Of a stretch of DNA of 64,000 nucleotides, positions 45,178 through 55,600 are shown one piece after another. The position numbers were made by a program, and so were the translations under genes. The first letter of the stretch is position 1. Each line of letters starts with the position of its first letter. Source of the stretch: Mycobacterium asiaticum DSM 44297 (lineage in GTDB: Bacteria; Actinomycetota; Actinomycetes; Mycobacteriales; Mycobacteriaceae); contig NZ_HG964936.1 of NCBI RefSeq assembly GCF_000613245.1, positions 900,821 through 964,820 on the forward strand, read 5' to 3'. The notes beneath the pieces were generated by a model that was not told the DNA's origin, ran no database searches, and was given only the letters and a program-made list of their open reading frames with translations.

Positions 45178-45898
45178 ATGACTTCGCCCTCGTCCGGGCC
45201 CTCATCCGCCGATGCAGCAGCCGACCAGGACGGGGATTCGTCCAGGCCACGGCTACCGGCGGATCACCCCGGCATCAACGAATTCTTCGCTTTGCTCGCT
45301 TACGGCGAGGTAGCGGCCTTCTACCGGTTGACCGACGAAGCGCGGATGGCACCGGACCTGCGAGGCCGGATCTCGATGGCCAGCATCGCCGCCGCCGAGA
45401 TGGGCCACTACGAGCTGCTGCGCGACGCGCTGGAAAGCCGCGGCGTGGACGTCGTTTCGGCGATGTCGAAGTACGTGTCGGCGCTGGAGAATTACCACCG
45501 GCTGACCATGCCCAGCACCTGGCTGGAAGCCCTGGTGAAGACCTACGTCGCCGACGCGCTGGCCGCCGACCTGTACCTCGAGATTGCCGGCGGGCTGCCC
45601 GACGAGGTGGCAGACGTGGTGCGGGAGGCGTTGTCGGAGACCGGGCACTCGCAGTTCGTCGTGGCCGAGGTGCGTGCCGCCGTGACAGCGAGCGGCAAGC
45701 AGCGCAGCAGGTTGGCCTTGTGGGCTCGTCGGCTGCTCCGGGGAGGCTATCACCCAGGCTCAGTTCCTGCTCGCAGACCATGACGAGCTGGTCGATCTGG
45801 TGGTAGCCGGCACCGGCGGGCTCGGTCAGATCAGTACGTTCTTCGATCGTCTGCAGGAGACACACAACCAGCGCATGCGCGAACTGGGTCTGGGCTGA
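45178..45898 (+). pseudogene. Ferritin-like protein (Rv3210c-like) with a one-base frameshift near the 3' end
   Basis: Helical ferritin-like domain protein of unknown reaction. The first frame (45178-45783) reads well to about residue 188: HPGINEFFALLAYGEVAAFYRL, MASIAAAEMGHYELL, and SALENYHRL, with Glu/His residues positioned as for a di-iron site. At CTGCTCCGGGGAGGC (about 45734-45745) the frame is lost; removing one base restores LLGEAITQAQFLLADHDELVDLV and the protein continues to a TGA at 45896-45898, two bases before the convergent stop, at about 239 residues, near the 231 I recall for Rv3210c. It is either a sequencing error beside a G run or a recent truncation replacing about 50 residues. 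Confidence 0.82.
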
Positions 45899-45899
45899 G

Positions 45900-46448
45900 T
45901 TAGCGGGTGCAGGTCGCCAGCGACGTGTTGTTGGTCGACGCTTTGACCAGCTGACCCTGTCCGTTGACGATCGAGCAGTTCAGCTGGCTGAGCAGGCTCG
46001 TGGCGATCACCGATTCGGTCTGCACGCCCGGGTTGAGCACCACCACTTTGGTCCAGGGCAGCGCGACGTTGAACTCGGTCACCGGGAAGCCTCGCGCATC
46101 GGTGTAGGCGATGTTGACCAGGTCGAAGAGCTGCTTTGTCCCGGTGACGCTGTAGACCACGGTTCGGGGGCTCAGGGCGGCGCCCGGGGGCGCGGCCGTC
46201 GGCGCCGGTGCCGCAGTGGGCAGGCGAGTCGGCGCGTTGCCGGGTGCCAGCGTGGTGACGGTTTCCGGCGGCAGCGGCCGTGTGACGCCCGGGGTGGTGC
46301 TAGGCGCCGTGGCCGATGGCGGTGACATGTTGGGCTGGCTGGTCCTGGGCGTGGCCGACGGTGTGGTCGACATGGTCGGCGTCATCGCCGGGCGCGGCGG
46401 TAGCACGGTCGCCTTGGTGGTGGCGCTGTCGCCGCTGTTGATGATCAC
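45900..46448 (-). CDS. MmpS-like membrane protein (Rv3209-like), start not resolved
   Basis: The C-terminal ~95 residues resemble the extracytoplasmic domain of MmpS proteins (VVYSVTGTKQLFDLVNIAYTDARG, ALPWTKVVVL, two Cys near the end). Before it lies a Thr/Pro-rich linker of about 80 residues. GTG 46448 is the first ordinary start, but it falls inside the membrane helix: codons upstream in the same frame encode WRPVALFVGALIAIGAIATA. The true gene must therefore begin further upstream (see the adjacent entry). MmpS proteins support MmpL lipid or siderophore transporters; no MmpL gene is nearby. Confidence 0.75.
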   Translation of the reverse strand: MIINSGDSATTKATVLPPRPAMTPTMSTTPSATPRTSQPNMSPPSATAPSTTPGVTRPLPPETVTTLAPGNAPTRLPTAAPAPTAAPPGAALSPRTVVYSVTGTKQLFDLVNIAYTDARGFPVTEFNVALPWTKVVVLNPGVQTESVIATSLLSQLNCSIVNGQGQLVKASTNNTSLATCTR

Positions 46449-46751
46449 CGCGGTCGCGATGGCGCCGATCGCGATGAGCGCGCCGACGAACAGCGCGACC
46501 GGCCGCCAGCGGCGATCCGATGGCCAGGCCCATTCGTCGGTGTCGTCCCAGCCGTCGTAGCCGTCGTCGGTGTCGTCCCAGCCGTCGGAGCCGTCGTCCG
46601 CGTATGCGTCATCGGCCGGGTAGTCCTCGACGTCCCGGACGTTGTCGTAGAGGGTGTTACGTGTGGTACTGATGGTGCCGATGGTAATGACGCAGATGGG
46701 GCGTTTCCGGCCTCGCGCAAGCCGTACACCGAATCGTGATGGGTTCGTTCG
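46449..46751 (-). other. Upstream coding-like extension of the MmpS-like gene without a normal start codon
   Basis: In the frame of the MmpS-like gene there is no stop until TAG at 46754-46752. The translation is protein-like: an acidic stretch with two copies of DDG(S/Y)DGWDDTD, then a Trp/Arg cytosolic flank and a complete membrane helix. Yet no ATG, GTG or TTG occurs in this frame. A frameshift upstream or a rare start (ATT/ATC) would explain this. The remaining bases to 46857 probably hold the divergent promoters for this gene and the TB9.4-like gene. Confidence 0.6.
46536..46595. repeat. Two 30-base direct repeats in the acidic region
   Basis: The 30-base unit GTCGGTGTCG...GCCGTC occurs at 46536-46565 and again at 46566-46595 with one base different. 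It encodes the duplicated acidic DDGxDGWDDT motif on the minus strand. Copy number is likely to vary between strains. Confidence 0.75.
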
Positions 46752-46857
46752 CTAACCGCGAAGTGGCGTCCTGGGGGCAGGGCGCAGTAGGGCGGGTCAG
46801 CTTCCACTAGCCTGCTGCTACAGACGCCTGCGACGGAATACCAACGGAAGGGGCCCC

Positions 46858-47795
<938 letters not shown>

Positions 47796-47974
47796 TCAAT
47801 CTGATCGCTCCGGTTTGCGCGGCCATTTTGTCATCCCCGCGGCCGCGCTTTCGATCGCCATGACATTACTACCTGGGGCTGGCAAAGGGCTGTTATCCGG
47901 TCCGAACTGCTGCTATCGCGTTTTCCGGGCGCGCCAGGGCTGGCTGGCCGGAGTCGCTGTGCGATCCTGGAAAA

Positions 47975-49009
47975 ATGACATTTCCGCGCCCTTCGCACGG
48001 CACCGGTCGGTCACCGGTGCTGCGTGACGACTGGCGGGAGCCGCTGCGGGCCCAGCGTGATCCGCTCGGGCAGAGCGCGGGGCGGGCGCGGGCCGATCGG
48101 GACCGGCCGCGCCAGTGGCGCAAGCAATCGTGGCTGGGACGCTTCGTGTCGACCTATGGCTGGCGGGCCTACGCGCTGCCACTGCTCACGGTGCTGACGT
48201 TGGTGGTGGCCTACCAGACGGTGACCGGGACCAGCACGCCCAAGCCGGCCGCGCACTCGATCCACAAGGACCCACCCACCATCGGGGCGGTGGGTACGTC
48301 GATCATCGACACCCCGCCCCGCGGCCTCGTCGCGTTCGACGCGAACCTGCCGGCCGGAACGCTGCCCGATGGCGGACCGTTCACCGAGGCCGGCGACAAG
48401 ACCTACCGGGTGATTCCGGGTGGGACGCCGCAGATCGGTCAAGGCACCGGCAAGGTGTTCCGGTACACCATCGAGATCGAGAACGGCCTGGACCCGGTCA
48501 ATTACGGCGGCGACAGCGCGTTCGCTCAGATGGTCGACCAGACGCTGGCCAATCCCAAGGGCTGGACCCACAACCCGCAGTTTGCCTTCATCCGGATCGA
48601 CGCCACCACTGGTGCCAAGCCCGATTTCCGCCTATCCCTGGTGTCACCGGTGAGTGTGCGGGAGGGTTGCGGCTACGAATTCCGCCTCGAAACGTCCTGC
48701 TACAACCCGGCGTTCGGGGCGGACCGGCAGGCGCGGGTGTTCATCAACGAGGCGCGCTGGATCCGCGGCGCCGTCCCGTTCGAAGGCGACGTCGGCTCCT
48801 ACCGTCAGTACGTGGTCAACCACGAGGTCGGCCACGCGATCGGGTATGTGCGCCATGAGCCCTGCGATCAGCAAGGCGGCTTGGCGCCGGTGATGATGCA
48901 GCAGACGTTCTCCACCGCCAACGATGACGGGGCCAAGTTCGACCCCGACCAGGTCAAGGCGGACGGCAAGACCTGCCGGTTCAACCCCTGGCCGTACCCG
49001 ATCGCATAG
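47975..49009 (+). CDS. DUF3152 protein, membrane-anchored zinc-metallopeptidase-like (Rv3207c-like)
   Basis: A 344-residue protein with a long basic cytosolic N-terminus (rich in Arg and Asp, about 1-60), one membrane helix (ALPLLTVLTLVVAYQTV, about 67-83) and an extracytoplasmic DUF3152 domain. That domain has the zincin signature HEVGHAIGYVRH (about 291-302), meaning HExxHxxGxxxH of metzincins, and paired cysteines (GCGYEFRLETSC, EPC...TC). A protease acting on the cell surface is the straightforward inference; no substrate is known. M. tuberculosis Rv3207c is somewhat shorter, mainly in the N-terminal part. Confidence 0.9.
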   Translation: MTFPRPSHGTGRSPVLRDDWREPLRAQRDPLGQSAGRARADRDRPRQWRKQSWLGRFVSTYGWRAYALPLLTVLTLVVAYQTVTGTSTPKPAAHSIHKDPPTIGAVGTSIIDTPPRGLVAFDANLPAGTLPDGGPFTEAGDKTYRVIPGGTPQIGQGTGKVFRYTIEIENGLDPVNYGGDSAFAQMVDQTLANPKGWTHNPQFAFIRIDATTGAKPDFRLSLVSPVSVREGCGYEFRLETSCYNPAFGADRQARVFINEARWIRGAVPFEGDVGSYRQYVVNHEVGHAIGYVRHEPCDQQGGLAPVMMQQTFSTANDDGAKFDPDQVKADGKTCRFNPWPYPIA

Positions 49010-49119
49010 GCCGAGCAGACGCGTCAGGGTCCCGCCGCCGGCCCGGTGTCCTCGAGCGTCACATTAGAGTGGCGCCCGACGCGCAGGGTTGGGCCAGCGT
49101 GACGTTCGGCGTTGCCTCG

Positions 49120-49146
49120 GGAAGCGTTTCGGAGTTGTTTGCCGTT
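49120..49146 (+). promoter_or_regulatory. SigH-type promoter before moeZ
   Basis: GGAAGC at 49120-49125 and CGTT at 49143-49146 with a 17-base spacer, the same spacing as before sigH. It is 58 bases upstream of the moeZ GTG. MoeZ activates the sulfur carrier CysO of the SigH-linked cysteine pathway, which makes thiol-stress control plausible. The -35 has one unusual base (G where C/T/A is common). Confidence 0.55.
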
Positions 49147-49204
49147 GAATGACGCAACTGCTGTGATGGTAAGAGCAGATTATTGGAAGTCCAGGAGAAA
49201 TTCG

Positions 49205-50374
49205 GTGACGAGAGCCCTGCCGCCGCTGGTCGAGCCCGCACCCGAGCTGAGCCGCGAAGAGGTGGCCCGCTACAGCCGCCACCTGATCATTCCGGACCTG
49301 GGTGTCGACGGGCAGAAGCGGCTCAAGAACGCGCGGGTGCTGGTGATCGGCGCCGGTGGACTGGGCGCGCCGACACTGTTGTACCTGGCAGCCGCGGGTG
49401 TCGGGACCATCGGGATCGTCGAATTCGACGTCGTCGACGAGTCCAACTTGCAGCGACAGATCATCCACGGTGTCGCCGACGTTGGGCGCCCGAAAGCCCA
49501 GTCGGCTCGCGATTCCATCGCGGCGATCAATCCGTTTGTCGACGTGCGACTGCACGAGTTCCGGCTGGACGCCGGCAATGCCGTCGAGCTGTTCGAGCAG
49601 TACGATCTGATCCTGGACGGCACCGACAACTTCGCCACCCGTTACCTGGTCAACGACGCGGCGGTGCTGGCGGGTAAGCCGTATGTCTGGGGATCGATCT
49701 TCCGCTTCGAGGGCCAGGTTTCGGTGTTCTGGGAGGACGCGCCCGACGGTCTGGGCCTCAATTACCGCGACCTGTATCCCGAGCCGCCGCCGCCCGGGTT
49801 GGTGCCGTCATGTGCCGAAGGCGGTGTGCTGGGCATCATCTGCGCTTCCATCGCATCGGTGATGGGCACCGAAGCCATCAAGCTGATCACTGGGCTCGGC
49901 GAGACGCTGCTGGGCAGATTGATGATCTATGACGCCCTCGAGATGAGCTACCGCACGATCCGCATCCGCAAGGACCCGACGACGCCCAAGATCACCGAGC
50001 TTGTCGACTACGAGGACTTTTGTGGTGTGGCGCCCGAGGAAGCGCCCGGCGATTCGGCCATCACCCCGCGGGAACTGCGCGACATGCTGGATTCCGGCGC
50101 TCGTCTGGCGCTGATCGACGTGCGTGAGCCGGCCGAATGGGACATCGTGCACATCGACGGTGCGCAGCTGATCCCGAAGGCGTTGATCACGTCCGGCGAG
50201 GCCCTGTCGCAATTGCCGCAGGACCGAAAAGCAGTGCTGTACTGCAAGAGTGGCGTGCGCTCGGCCGAGGCATTGGCCGCGGTCAAGCGGGCCGGCTTCT
50301 CCGATGCGGTGCATCTGCAGGGGGGAATAGCCGCCTGGGCCAAGCAAATTGAGCCCGACATGGCCATGTACTGA
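49205..50374 (+). CDS. moeZ: Adenylyltransferase/sulfurtransferase MoeZ (moeB1)
   Basis: ThiF/MoeB-type E1-like enzyme with a C-terminal rhodanese domain that activates sulfur-carrier proteins (CysO, MoaD) for cysteine and molybdopterin synthesis. From GTG 49205, with AGGAGA upstream, it is 389 residues against 392 in M. tuberculosis Rv3206c. GAGGLGAPTLLYLAAAGVG (about 50-68) binds ATP; DGTDNFATRYLVND follows; zinc cysteines are partly replaced; the rhodanese domain (about 290-389) has the active Cys in VLYCKSGVRSAEAL. Upstream in-frame starts lie in the promoter. Confidence 0.95.
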   Translation: MTRALPPLVEPAPELSREEVARYSRHLIIPDLGVDGQKRLKNARVLVIGAGGLGAPTLLYLAAAGVGTIGIVEFDVVDESNLQRQIIHGVADVGRPKAQSARDSIAAINPFVDVRLHEFRLDAGNAVELFEQYDLILDGTDNFATRYLVNDAAVLAGKPYVWGSIFRFEGQVSVFWEDAPDGLGLNYRDLYPEPPPPGLVPSCAEGGVLGIICASIASVMGTEAIKLITGLGETLLGRLMIYDALEMSYRTIRIRKDPTTPKITELVDYEDFCGVAPEEAPGDSAITPRELRDMLDSGARLALIDVREPAEWDIVHIDGAQLIPKALITSGEALSQLPQDRKAVLYCKSGVRSAEALAAVKRAGFSDAVHLQGGIAAWAKQIEPDMAMY

Positions 50375-50620
50375 GCCGTTGGCTGCAGCAGTTTGGATCC
50401 AGCGCGGTGCACAACGCCTGCAATGACTCCCGACGGACGACTCCTCGCCGGCGGCCGAGCTGAAGCGGAACGACACGATCTCGACCGGCGCCGGATGCGC
50501 GCGGCACCGCTTCTCACGGCTCTGCGTCTCGGGCGCGGTCTGAGGAATCGGATCGCCATGGCCGCAACACCCGAGCGTCACAGCGCCGAAGCCCGCAAAG
50601 CCTCTACTAGGCTGGTCCTC

Positions 50621-51475
50621 GTGACTGTCGAGCCACCGCCCGAGCACGTGCTGGCGGCTTTCGGTTTGACAGGTGTGCAACCCGCCCCGCTCGGCGCTGC
50701 CTGGGAGGGCGGCTGGCGGTGCGGCGAAGTGGTGCTGTCGATGGTGGCCGACAACGCGCGGGCCACCTGGTCGGCCCGGGTGCGGGAAACGTTGTTCGTC
50801 GACGGCGTGCGCCTGGCCCGCCCGGTACGGTCGACCGACGGGCGGTATGTGGTGTCAGGCTGGCGAGCGGACACGTTCGTGGCGGGCGCGCCCGAACCCC
50901 GACACGATGAGGTGGTTTCGGCCGCGGTGCGACTGCACGAAGCCACCGGCAAGCTGGAGCGGCCACGTTTCCTGACGCAGGGACCCACCGCGCCCTGGGG
51001 TGATGTCGACGTCTTCATCGCGGCCGATCGTGCCGCCTGGGAGGAGCGGCCGTTGCAGTCGATCCCGCCGGGGGCGCGGACCGCGCCGGCCACCGCGGAC
51101 GCCGAGCGTTCGGTCGAGTTGATCAATCAGCTTGCGACACTGCGCAAACCAACCCGTAGCCCGCATCAGTTGGTACACGGCGATCTCTACGGCACGGTGC
51201 TTTTCGCGGGCACGGCGCCGCCGGGCATCACCGACATCACGCCGTACTGGCGGCCCGCGTCCTGGGCCGCCGGGGTGGTCGTCGTCGATGCTCTGTCCTG
51301 GGGCGAGGCGGACGACGGTCTCATCGAGCGGTGGAACGCGTTACCCGAGTGGTCGCAAATGCTGTTGCGCGCGTTGATGTTTCGCTTGGCGGTACATGCG
51401 CTGCACCCGAGGTCCACGGCCGAGGCGTTTCCCGGTCTGGCCCGCACCGCGGCGCTGGTGCGGCTGATCCTTTAG
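50621..51475 (+). CDS. TIGR02569-like kinase-fold protein (Rv3205c-like)
   Basis: From GTG 50621 the product is 284 residues. It is an actinobacterial family (TIGR02569) of unknown function with a distant aminoglycoside-phosphotransferase look: the segment HQLVHGDLYGTVLFAG (about 187) resembles the catalytic HGDL loop, though the following Asn is missing, and DITPYWRPASWAAGVVVVDALSWG takes the place of the DxD metal motif. Catalysis is uncertain. The 246-base gap before it holds no clear gene. Convergent with the ATL gene, seven bases apart. Confidence 0.85.
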   Translation: MTVEPPPEHVLAAFGLTGVQPAPLGAAWEGGWRCGEVVLSMVADNARATWSARVRETLFVDGVRLARPVRSTDGRYVVSGWRADTFVAGAPEPRHDEVVSAAVRLHEATGKLERPRFLTQGPTAPWGDVDVFIAADRAAWEERPLQSIPPGARTAPATADAERSVELINQLATLRKPTRSPHQLVHGDLYGTVLFAGTAPPGITDITPYWRPASWAAGVVVVDALSWGEADDGLIERWNALPEWSQMLLRALMFRLAVHALHPRSTAEAFPGLARTAALVRLIL

Positions 51476-51482
51476 TGGTCCT

Positions 51483-51791
51483 CTAGTCCTTGCGCCCGAA
51501 CTCGTAGCGCACTTCACTCAGCGTGATTCTGCCGTCGTTGGCCAGCACTCCCTCCGCGCGCAGGAGTTCCAACTGTCGGGTCGTGAGGTGCCGGGCCGGT
51601 CGTCCCGATGCGGTGATGACCCGATGCCAGGGCAGGTCGGCGGAATCCGTGCGCATGATCCAGCCGACGATGCGTGGGCTGGAAAGTTCTGCGGCCGCGG
51701 CAATGTCACCGTACGTCGACACCTTGCCGGGCGGGATGGCCGCGACCAGCGAGCGCACCCGCTCGATCTGTTCGTCGGTCACCTGAGCCAT
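51483..51791 (-). CDS. Alkyltransferase-like protein (ATL, MGMT family)
   Basis: A 102-residue DNA-repair recognition protein related to O6-methylguanine methyltransferase but with no alkyl acceptor: the usual PCHRV active site reads PWHRVI (about 54-59), Trp replacing Cys. The helix-turn-helix with the arginine finger is visible in SSPRIVGWIM. ATLs flip out O6-alkylguanine and hand it to nucleotide excision repair. Length fits the ATL group and Rv3204. It overlaps the lipV stop by 13 bases, so it is co-translated with lipV. Confidence 0.92.
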   Translation of the reverse strand: MAQVTDEQIERVRSLVAAIPPGKVSTYGDIAAAAELSSPRIVGWIMRTDSADLPWHRVITASGRPARHLTTRQLELLRAEGVLANDGRITLSEVRYEFGRKD

Positions 51792-52567
51792 TGGCATCGC
51801 TTACGAATCAGGGTGGCGACGTCGTCGGGCTTGGCGTGCGGCACCATGTGATCGCATTCGTAGTCGAGCAACTCGAAATCGTCACCGAGCCGATCGCGCA
51901 GTCCGGTGATCAGCCGCTCCCCGACGTAAGGCGGCGACGTCCACTTGGCCCGCACCAGCGTGGTCGGCGTCCCGGCGGGCGGCACCACGATGTCCCGGGC
52001 CAGCTCGCTCCAGTAAGACATCATCGCGGGCAGGCTGATGCGCCAACCGTATCGACCGTTGGGCAGCTCGATCAGATGTTCGTTCAGATCGGCGTCCAGG
52101 ACAGCGGGGTCGACGTCCGCCCAGGAGCCGGCCGCCTTCTCCTGCCTGGCCTCGGCGCGGTCGGGATAATCCGGGTTGGCGAACATCGCCTCGGCGATCT
52201 GCGCCATCCAGCCCCCATCCAGCCCAATAGCGGGGTCCAGCAACAACAACGACGCCACCAGATCGGGGCGGGCCGCGGCCAGGTGCAGCCCGAGCGCGGC
52301 GCCGAAGGAGTGGCCGACCACGTGCACCGGTGCCTGCGCCTCGTCCTCGAGCAGTGCGCTCAGTGCCGCCACGTTCGCCTCAATGGTCCAGGGCGCGGAC
52401 CACGTGGACCGCCCGTGCCCGATCAGATCGGGTGCCGCGATGGCGATTTCGGGCACGTAGTCGGCAAAGTGCTGCCAGCGCTGTCCGTGGCCGGTCAGCC
52501 CGTGCAGCGCCAGCACCTCCGGTGGGCTGCAGGGACCGAAGCGGTGCACGTGTAGGGCGGCTGTCAC
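51779..52567 (-). CDS. lipV: Alpha/beta hydrolase LipV
   Basis: Predicted esterase/lipase of 262 residues; orthologue Rv3203. ALHGLTGHGQRW (about 19-30) is the oxyanion HG motif; the nucleophile elbow is VVGHSFGAALG (Ser about residue 87); the acid and His are in the C-terminal third (probably CDHMVPHAKPDD). No signal peptide. The start is GTG 52567, divergent from adnA by about 55 bases. Substrate unknown, probably short acyl esters. Confidence 0.9.
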   Translation of the reverse strand: MTAALHVHRFGPCSPPEVLALHGLTGHGQRWQHFADYVPEIAIAAPDLIGHGRSTWSAPWTIEANVAALSALLEDEAQAPVHVVGHSFGAALGLHLAAARPDLVASLLLLDPAIGLDGGWMAQIAEAMFANPDYPDRAEARQEKAAGSWADVDPAVLDADLNEHLIELPNGRYGWRISLPAMMSYWSELARDIVVPPAGTPTTLVRAKWTSPPYVGERLITGLRDRLGDDFELLDYECDHMVPHAKPDDVATLIRKRCQWLR

Positions 52568-52622
52568 GCGTCGATCATGCCATTGCGCTGGTCAAAGCAT
52601 CTTGTCAGAGGTGCGTGGTTGC

Positions 52623-55600
52623 ATGCCCGGTATGTCGATGACCTGGGCCCCCGAGGCGGAGAATGTTCTGCAACCTGGTCTGGGTGGCGTGGTGCGTATC
52701 CTGGGCGGCCCGGGGACGGGCAAGAGCCACCTGCTCGTTGAGGCCGCGGTCGGTCGCATCGCCGCGGGCGCGGAGCCGGAATCGGTTCTGCTGCTGACGG
52801 GTTCGGGCCGCATCGGGATGCGGCAGCGTAGCGAATTGACCAAGGCATTACTGCGTTCCAGTGGCGGTCGGTCCGCGGTGCGCGAGCCGTTGGTGCGCAC
52901 CCTGCACAGCTATGCCTATGCGGTGCTGCGGCGCTCGGCCGAACGCGCTGGTGACCCACCGCCACGGCTGCTCACCGGCGCCGAGCATGACGCGATCATC
53001 CGGGAACTGTTGGCCGGCGACCTGGTGGACGGACCGGCCGCCGGATCGTGCTGGCCGGCGCACCTGGTGCCCGCGCTGAGCACCGCGGGATTCGCCAACG
53101 AACTGCGAAACCTGTTGGCACGCTGCGCCGAGCGCGGGGTCGACCCCCAAGAGCTGGAGCGCTTGGGTCGCCGCTGTGACCGCCCGGAGTGGGCCGCGGC
53201 CGGACGATTCGCCCGACAATACGAGCAGGTGATGTTGCTGCGCGCGGCGGTCGGCACGGCGGCTCCGCAGGCGACCGCGCCGGCGTTGGCCGCCGCCGAA
53301 CTGGTCGGGGCGGCGCTGGAGGCGCTGGCGGTCGATCCCGAACTGCTCGCCGCCGAACGGGCCCGGGTCCGGGTGCTCCTGGTCGACGACGCCCAACAGC
53401 TCGATCCGCAGGCGGCGCAACTGATCCGGGTGCTGGCATCGGGCGCGGACGTCGCTCTGATCGCCGGGGATCCTAATCAGGCGGTGTTCGGCTTCCGTGG
53501 TGGCGAGGCCGCCGGGTTGCTCGATGCGGAGGGACCTGCGGTGATCCTGACCGAGTCTCATCGCTGTGCGCCCGCCGTTGCCCGCGCCATCAGCGGCATC
53601 TCGAGTCGGTTGCCCGGGACCAGCGCCGGCCGGCGAATCGACGGCGCCGGTGCCGACGACGGGTCGGTGACGGTACGACTGGCCGCCTCCGCGCACGCCG
53701 AAGCGGCGCTGATCGCCGACACCTTGCGGCGCGCGCATTTGGTCGACGGGGTGCCGTGGTCACAGATGGCGGTGATCGTCAGGTCGGTGCCGCGCGCCGG
53801 CGCGCGGTTACCGCGTGCGCTGTCGGCCGCCGGTGTCCCGGTGGCGGCTCCGGCAATCGGCGGCTCGCTCGCCGACGAGCCGGCCGCGCGTGCGCTGCTC
53901 ACCGTCCTGGCCGCGGCAGCCGATGGGCTCGACGGCGAGAAGGCGCTGGCGCTGGTCTCTGGTCCGATCGGTCGCGTCGATCCCGTGTCGCTCCGGCAAC
54001 TTCACCGGACGCTGCGTCGCAAGGATTCAACCCTGGTCGAAACGTTGGTCGGTGACGAACCTTTGTCCGGCCCGCAGTCCGCCGCGCTGCGCCGGGTGCG
54101 GGCGGTACTGGCGGCGGCGCTCCGGTGCGACCGCGCTGGGCAGGATCCCCGTTACACCCTGTGGGCGGCGTGGCACCGGTCCGGCCTGCAGCGGCGCTGG
54201 CTGTCGGCCATTGAGCGGGCAGGCCAGGGGGCGGTTCAGGCCAGCCGGGATTTGGAGGTGGTGACCGCGCTGTTCGACATCACCGAGGACTACGTCTCCC
54301 GGACCGCCGGTGCGTCATTGCGCGGGCTGATCGAGCACGTCGCCGCCTTGCAGCTACCGCCGGCCAGTCGTGAGCCGGCCGCCGAAATCGAGCAGGTTCG
54401 GGTGCTCAGCCCGCACGCCGCGCTGGGCCAGGAATGGGATCTGGTGGTCATCGCCGGTCTGCAGGACGGCCTGTGGCCCAACACGATTCCCCGGGGCGGG
54501 GTCCTTGCCACCCAGCGTCTGATCGACGAACTGGACGGTGTAGCTCAGGATGCATCGGTGCGGGCGCCGTTGGTGGCCGAGGAACGTCGGCTGCTGGTCG
54601 CGGCGATGGGCAGGGCACGGCACCGATTGCTGGTGACGGCGGTAGACAGCGACTCGGGCGGCACTGGTCAGGACGCCGCACTGCCGTCGCCGTTTTTCTA
54701 CGAGATCGCTCGCGTGGCTGGCCCGGAAGGTATTGTGGCGCCGCCGATCCCGGCCCCTCGGGTGTTGTCCACCGCTGCGGTGGTGGGCCGATTGCGTGCG
54801 GTGGTATGCGCGCCGGACGGCGCGGCGGATAACGCCGCCCGAGCATGTGCCGCAACGCAGTTGGCGCGACTGGCAGCGGCCGGCGTGCTGGGCGCCGATC
54901 CGACCGGGTGGCACGGCCTGGTCCCGGTGAGCAGCGACGCCGCGCTCTGCGGCCCCGACGATGCCGTCACATTGACTCCCTCGACCCTGCAGACCCTGAC
55001 CGACTGCCCATTGCGCTGGCTGGCCGAACGGCACGGCGGAACCGACCCGCGGCCGCTGCGGTCCACCATCGGTTCGGTGCTGCATGCGCTGATCGCCGAG
55101 CCGGGCAAGACCGAATCGCAGCTGCTCGCCGAGCTCGACCGTGTGTGGCAGCTCCTGCCGTTCGACGCCGACTGGCATTCGGCCAACGAGCTAACCCGGC
55201 ACCGAGCGATGCTCGGCGCTTTCCTCGAGTGGCGAGCACAGACGCGCGGTGAGTTGACCGAGGTGGGCGTCGAAGTCGACGTCAACGGGGTTCTTGAGAC
55301 CCCGAGAGGGAGGGAAGTCCGGTTACGTGGCCGGATCGACCGGCTGGAACGCGACGGCGCCGGGCGGTTGGTGATCGTGGACGTCAAGACCGGTAAGACA
55401 CCGGTCAGCAAGGACGACGCGCAGCAACACGCCCAGCTGGCGATGTACCAGTTGGCGATTGCCGAGGGCATGCTGCCTGCCGGCGACGAGCCCGGCGGCG
55501 CCCGCCTGGTTTATCCCGGCAAGACCGGAGCGGCGGGTGCCACCCAGCGCGAGCAGGATCCGTTGACGGCGCAGGCCCACGAACAGTGGCGCACCGTGGT

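Noticed and set aside
46445..46807. Thr/Ser-rich 120-codon frame upstream of the MmpS-like gene
   Set aside because: Its Thr-rich repeats are the +1 reading of the acidic DDGxDGWDD repeats, so it is a shifted frame; only its 5' part might belong to the true gene.
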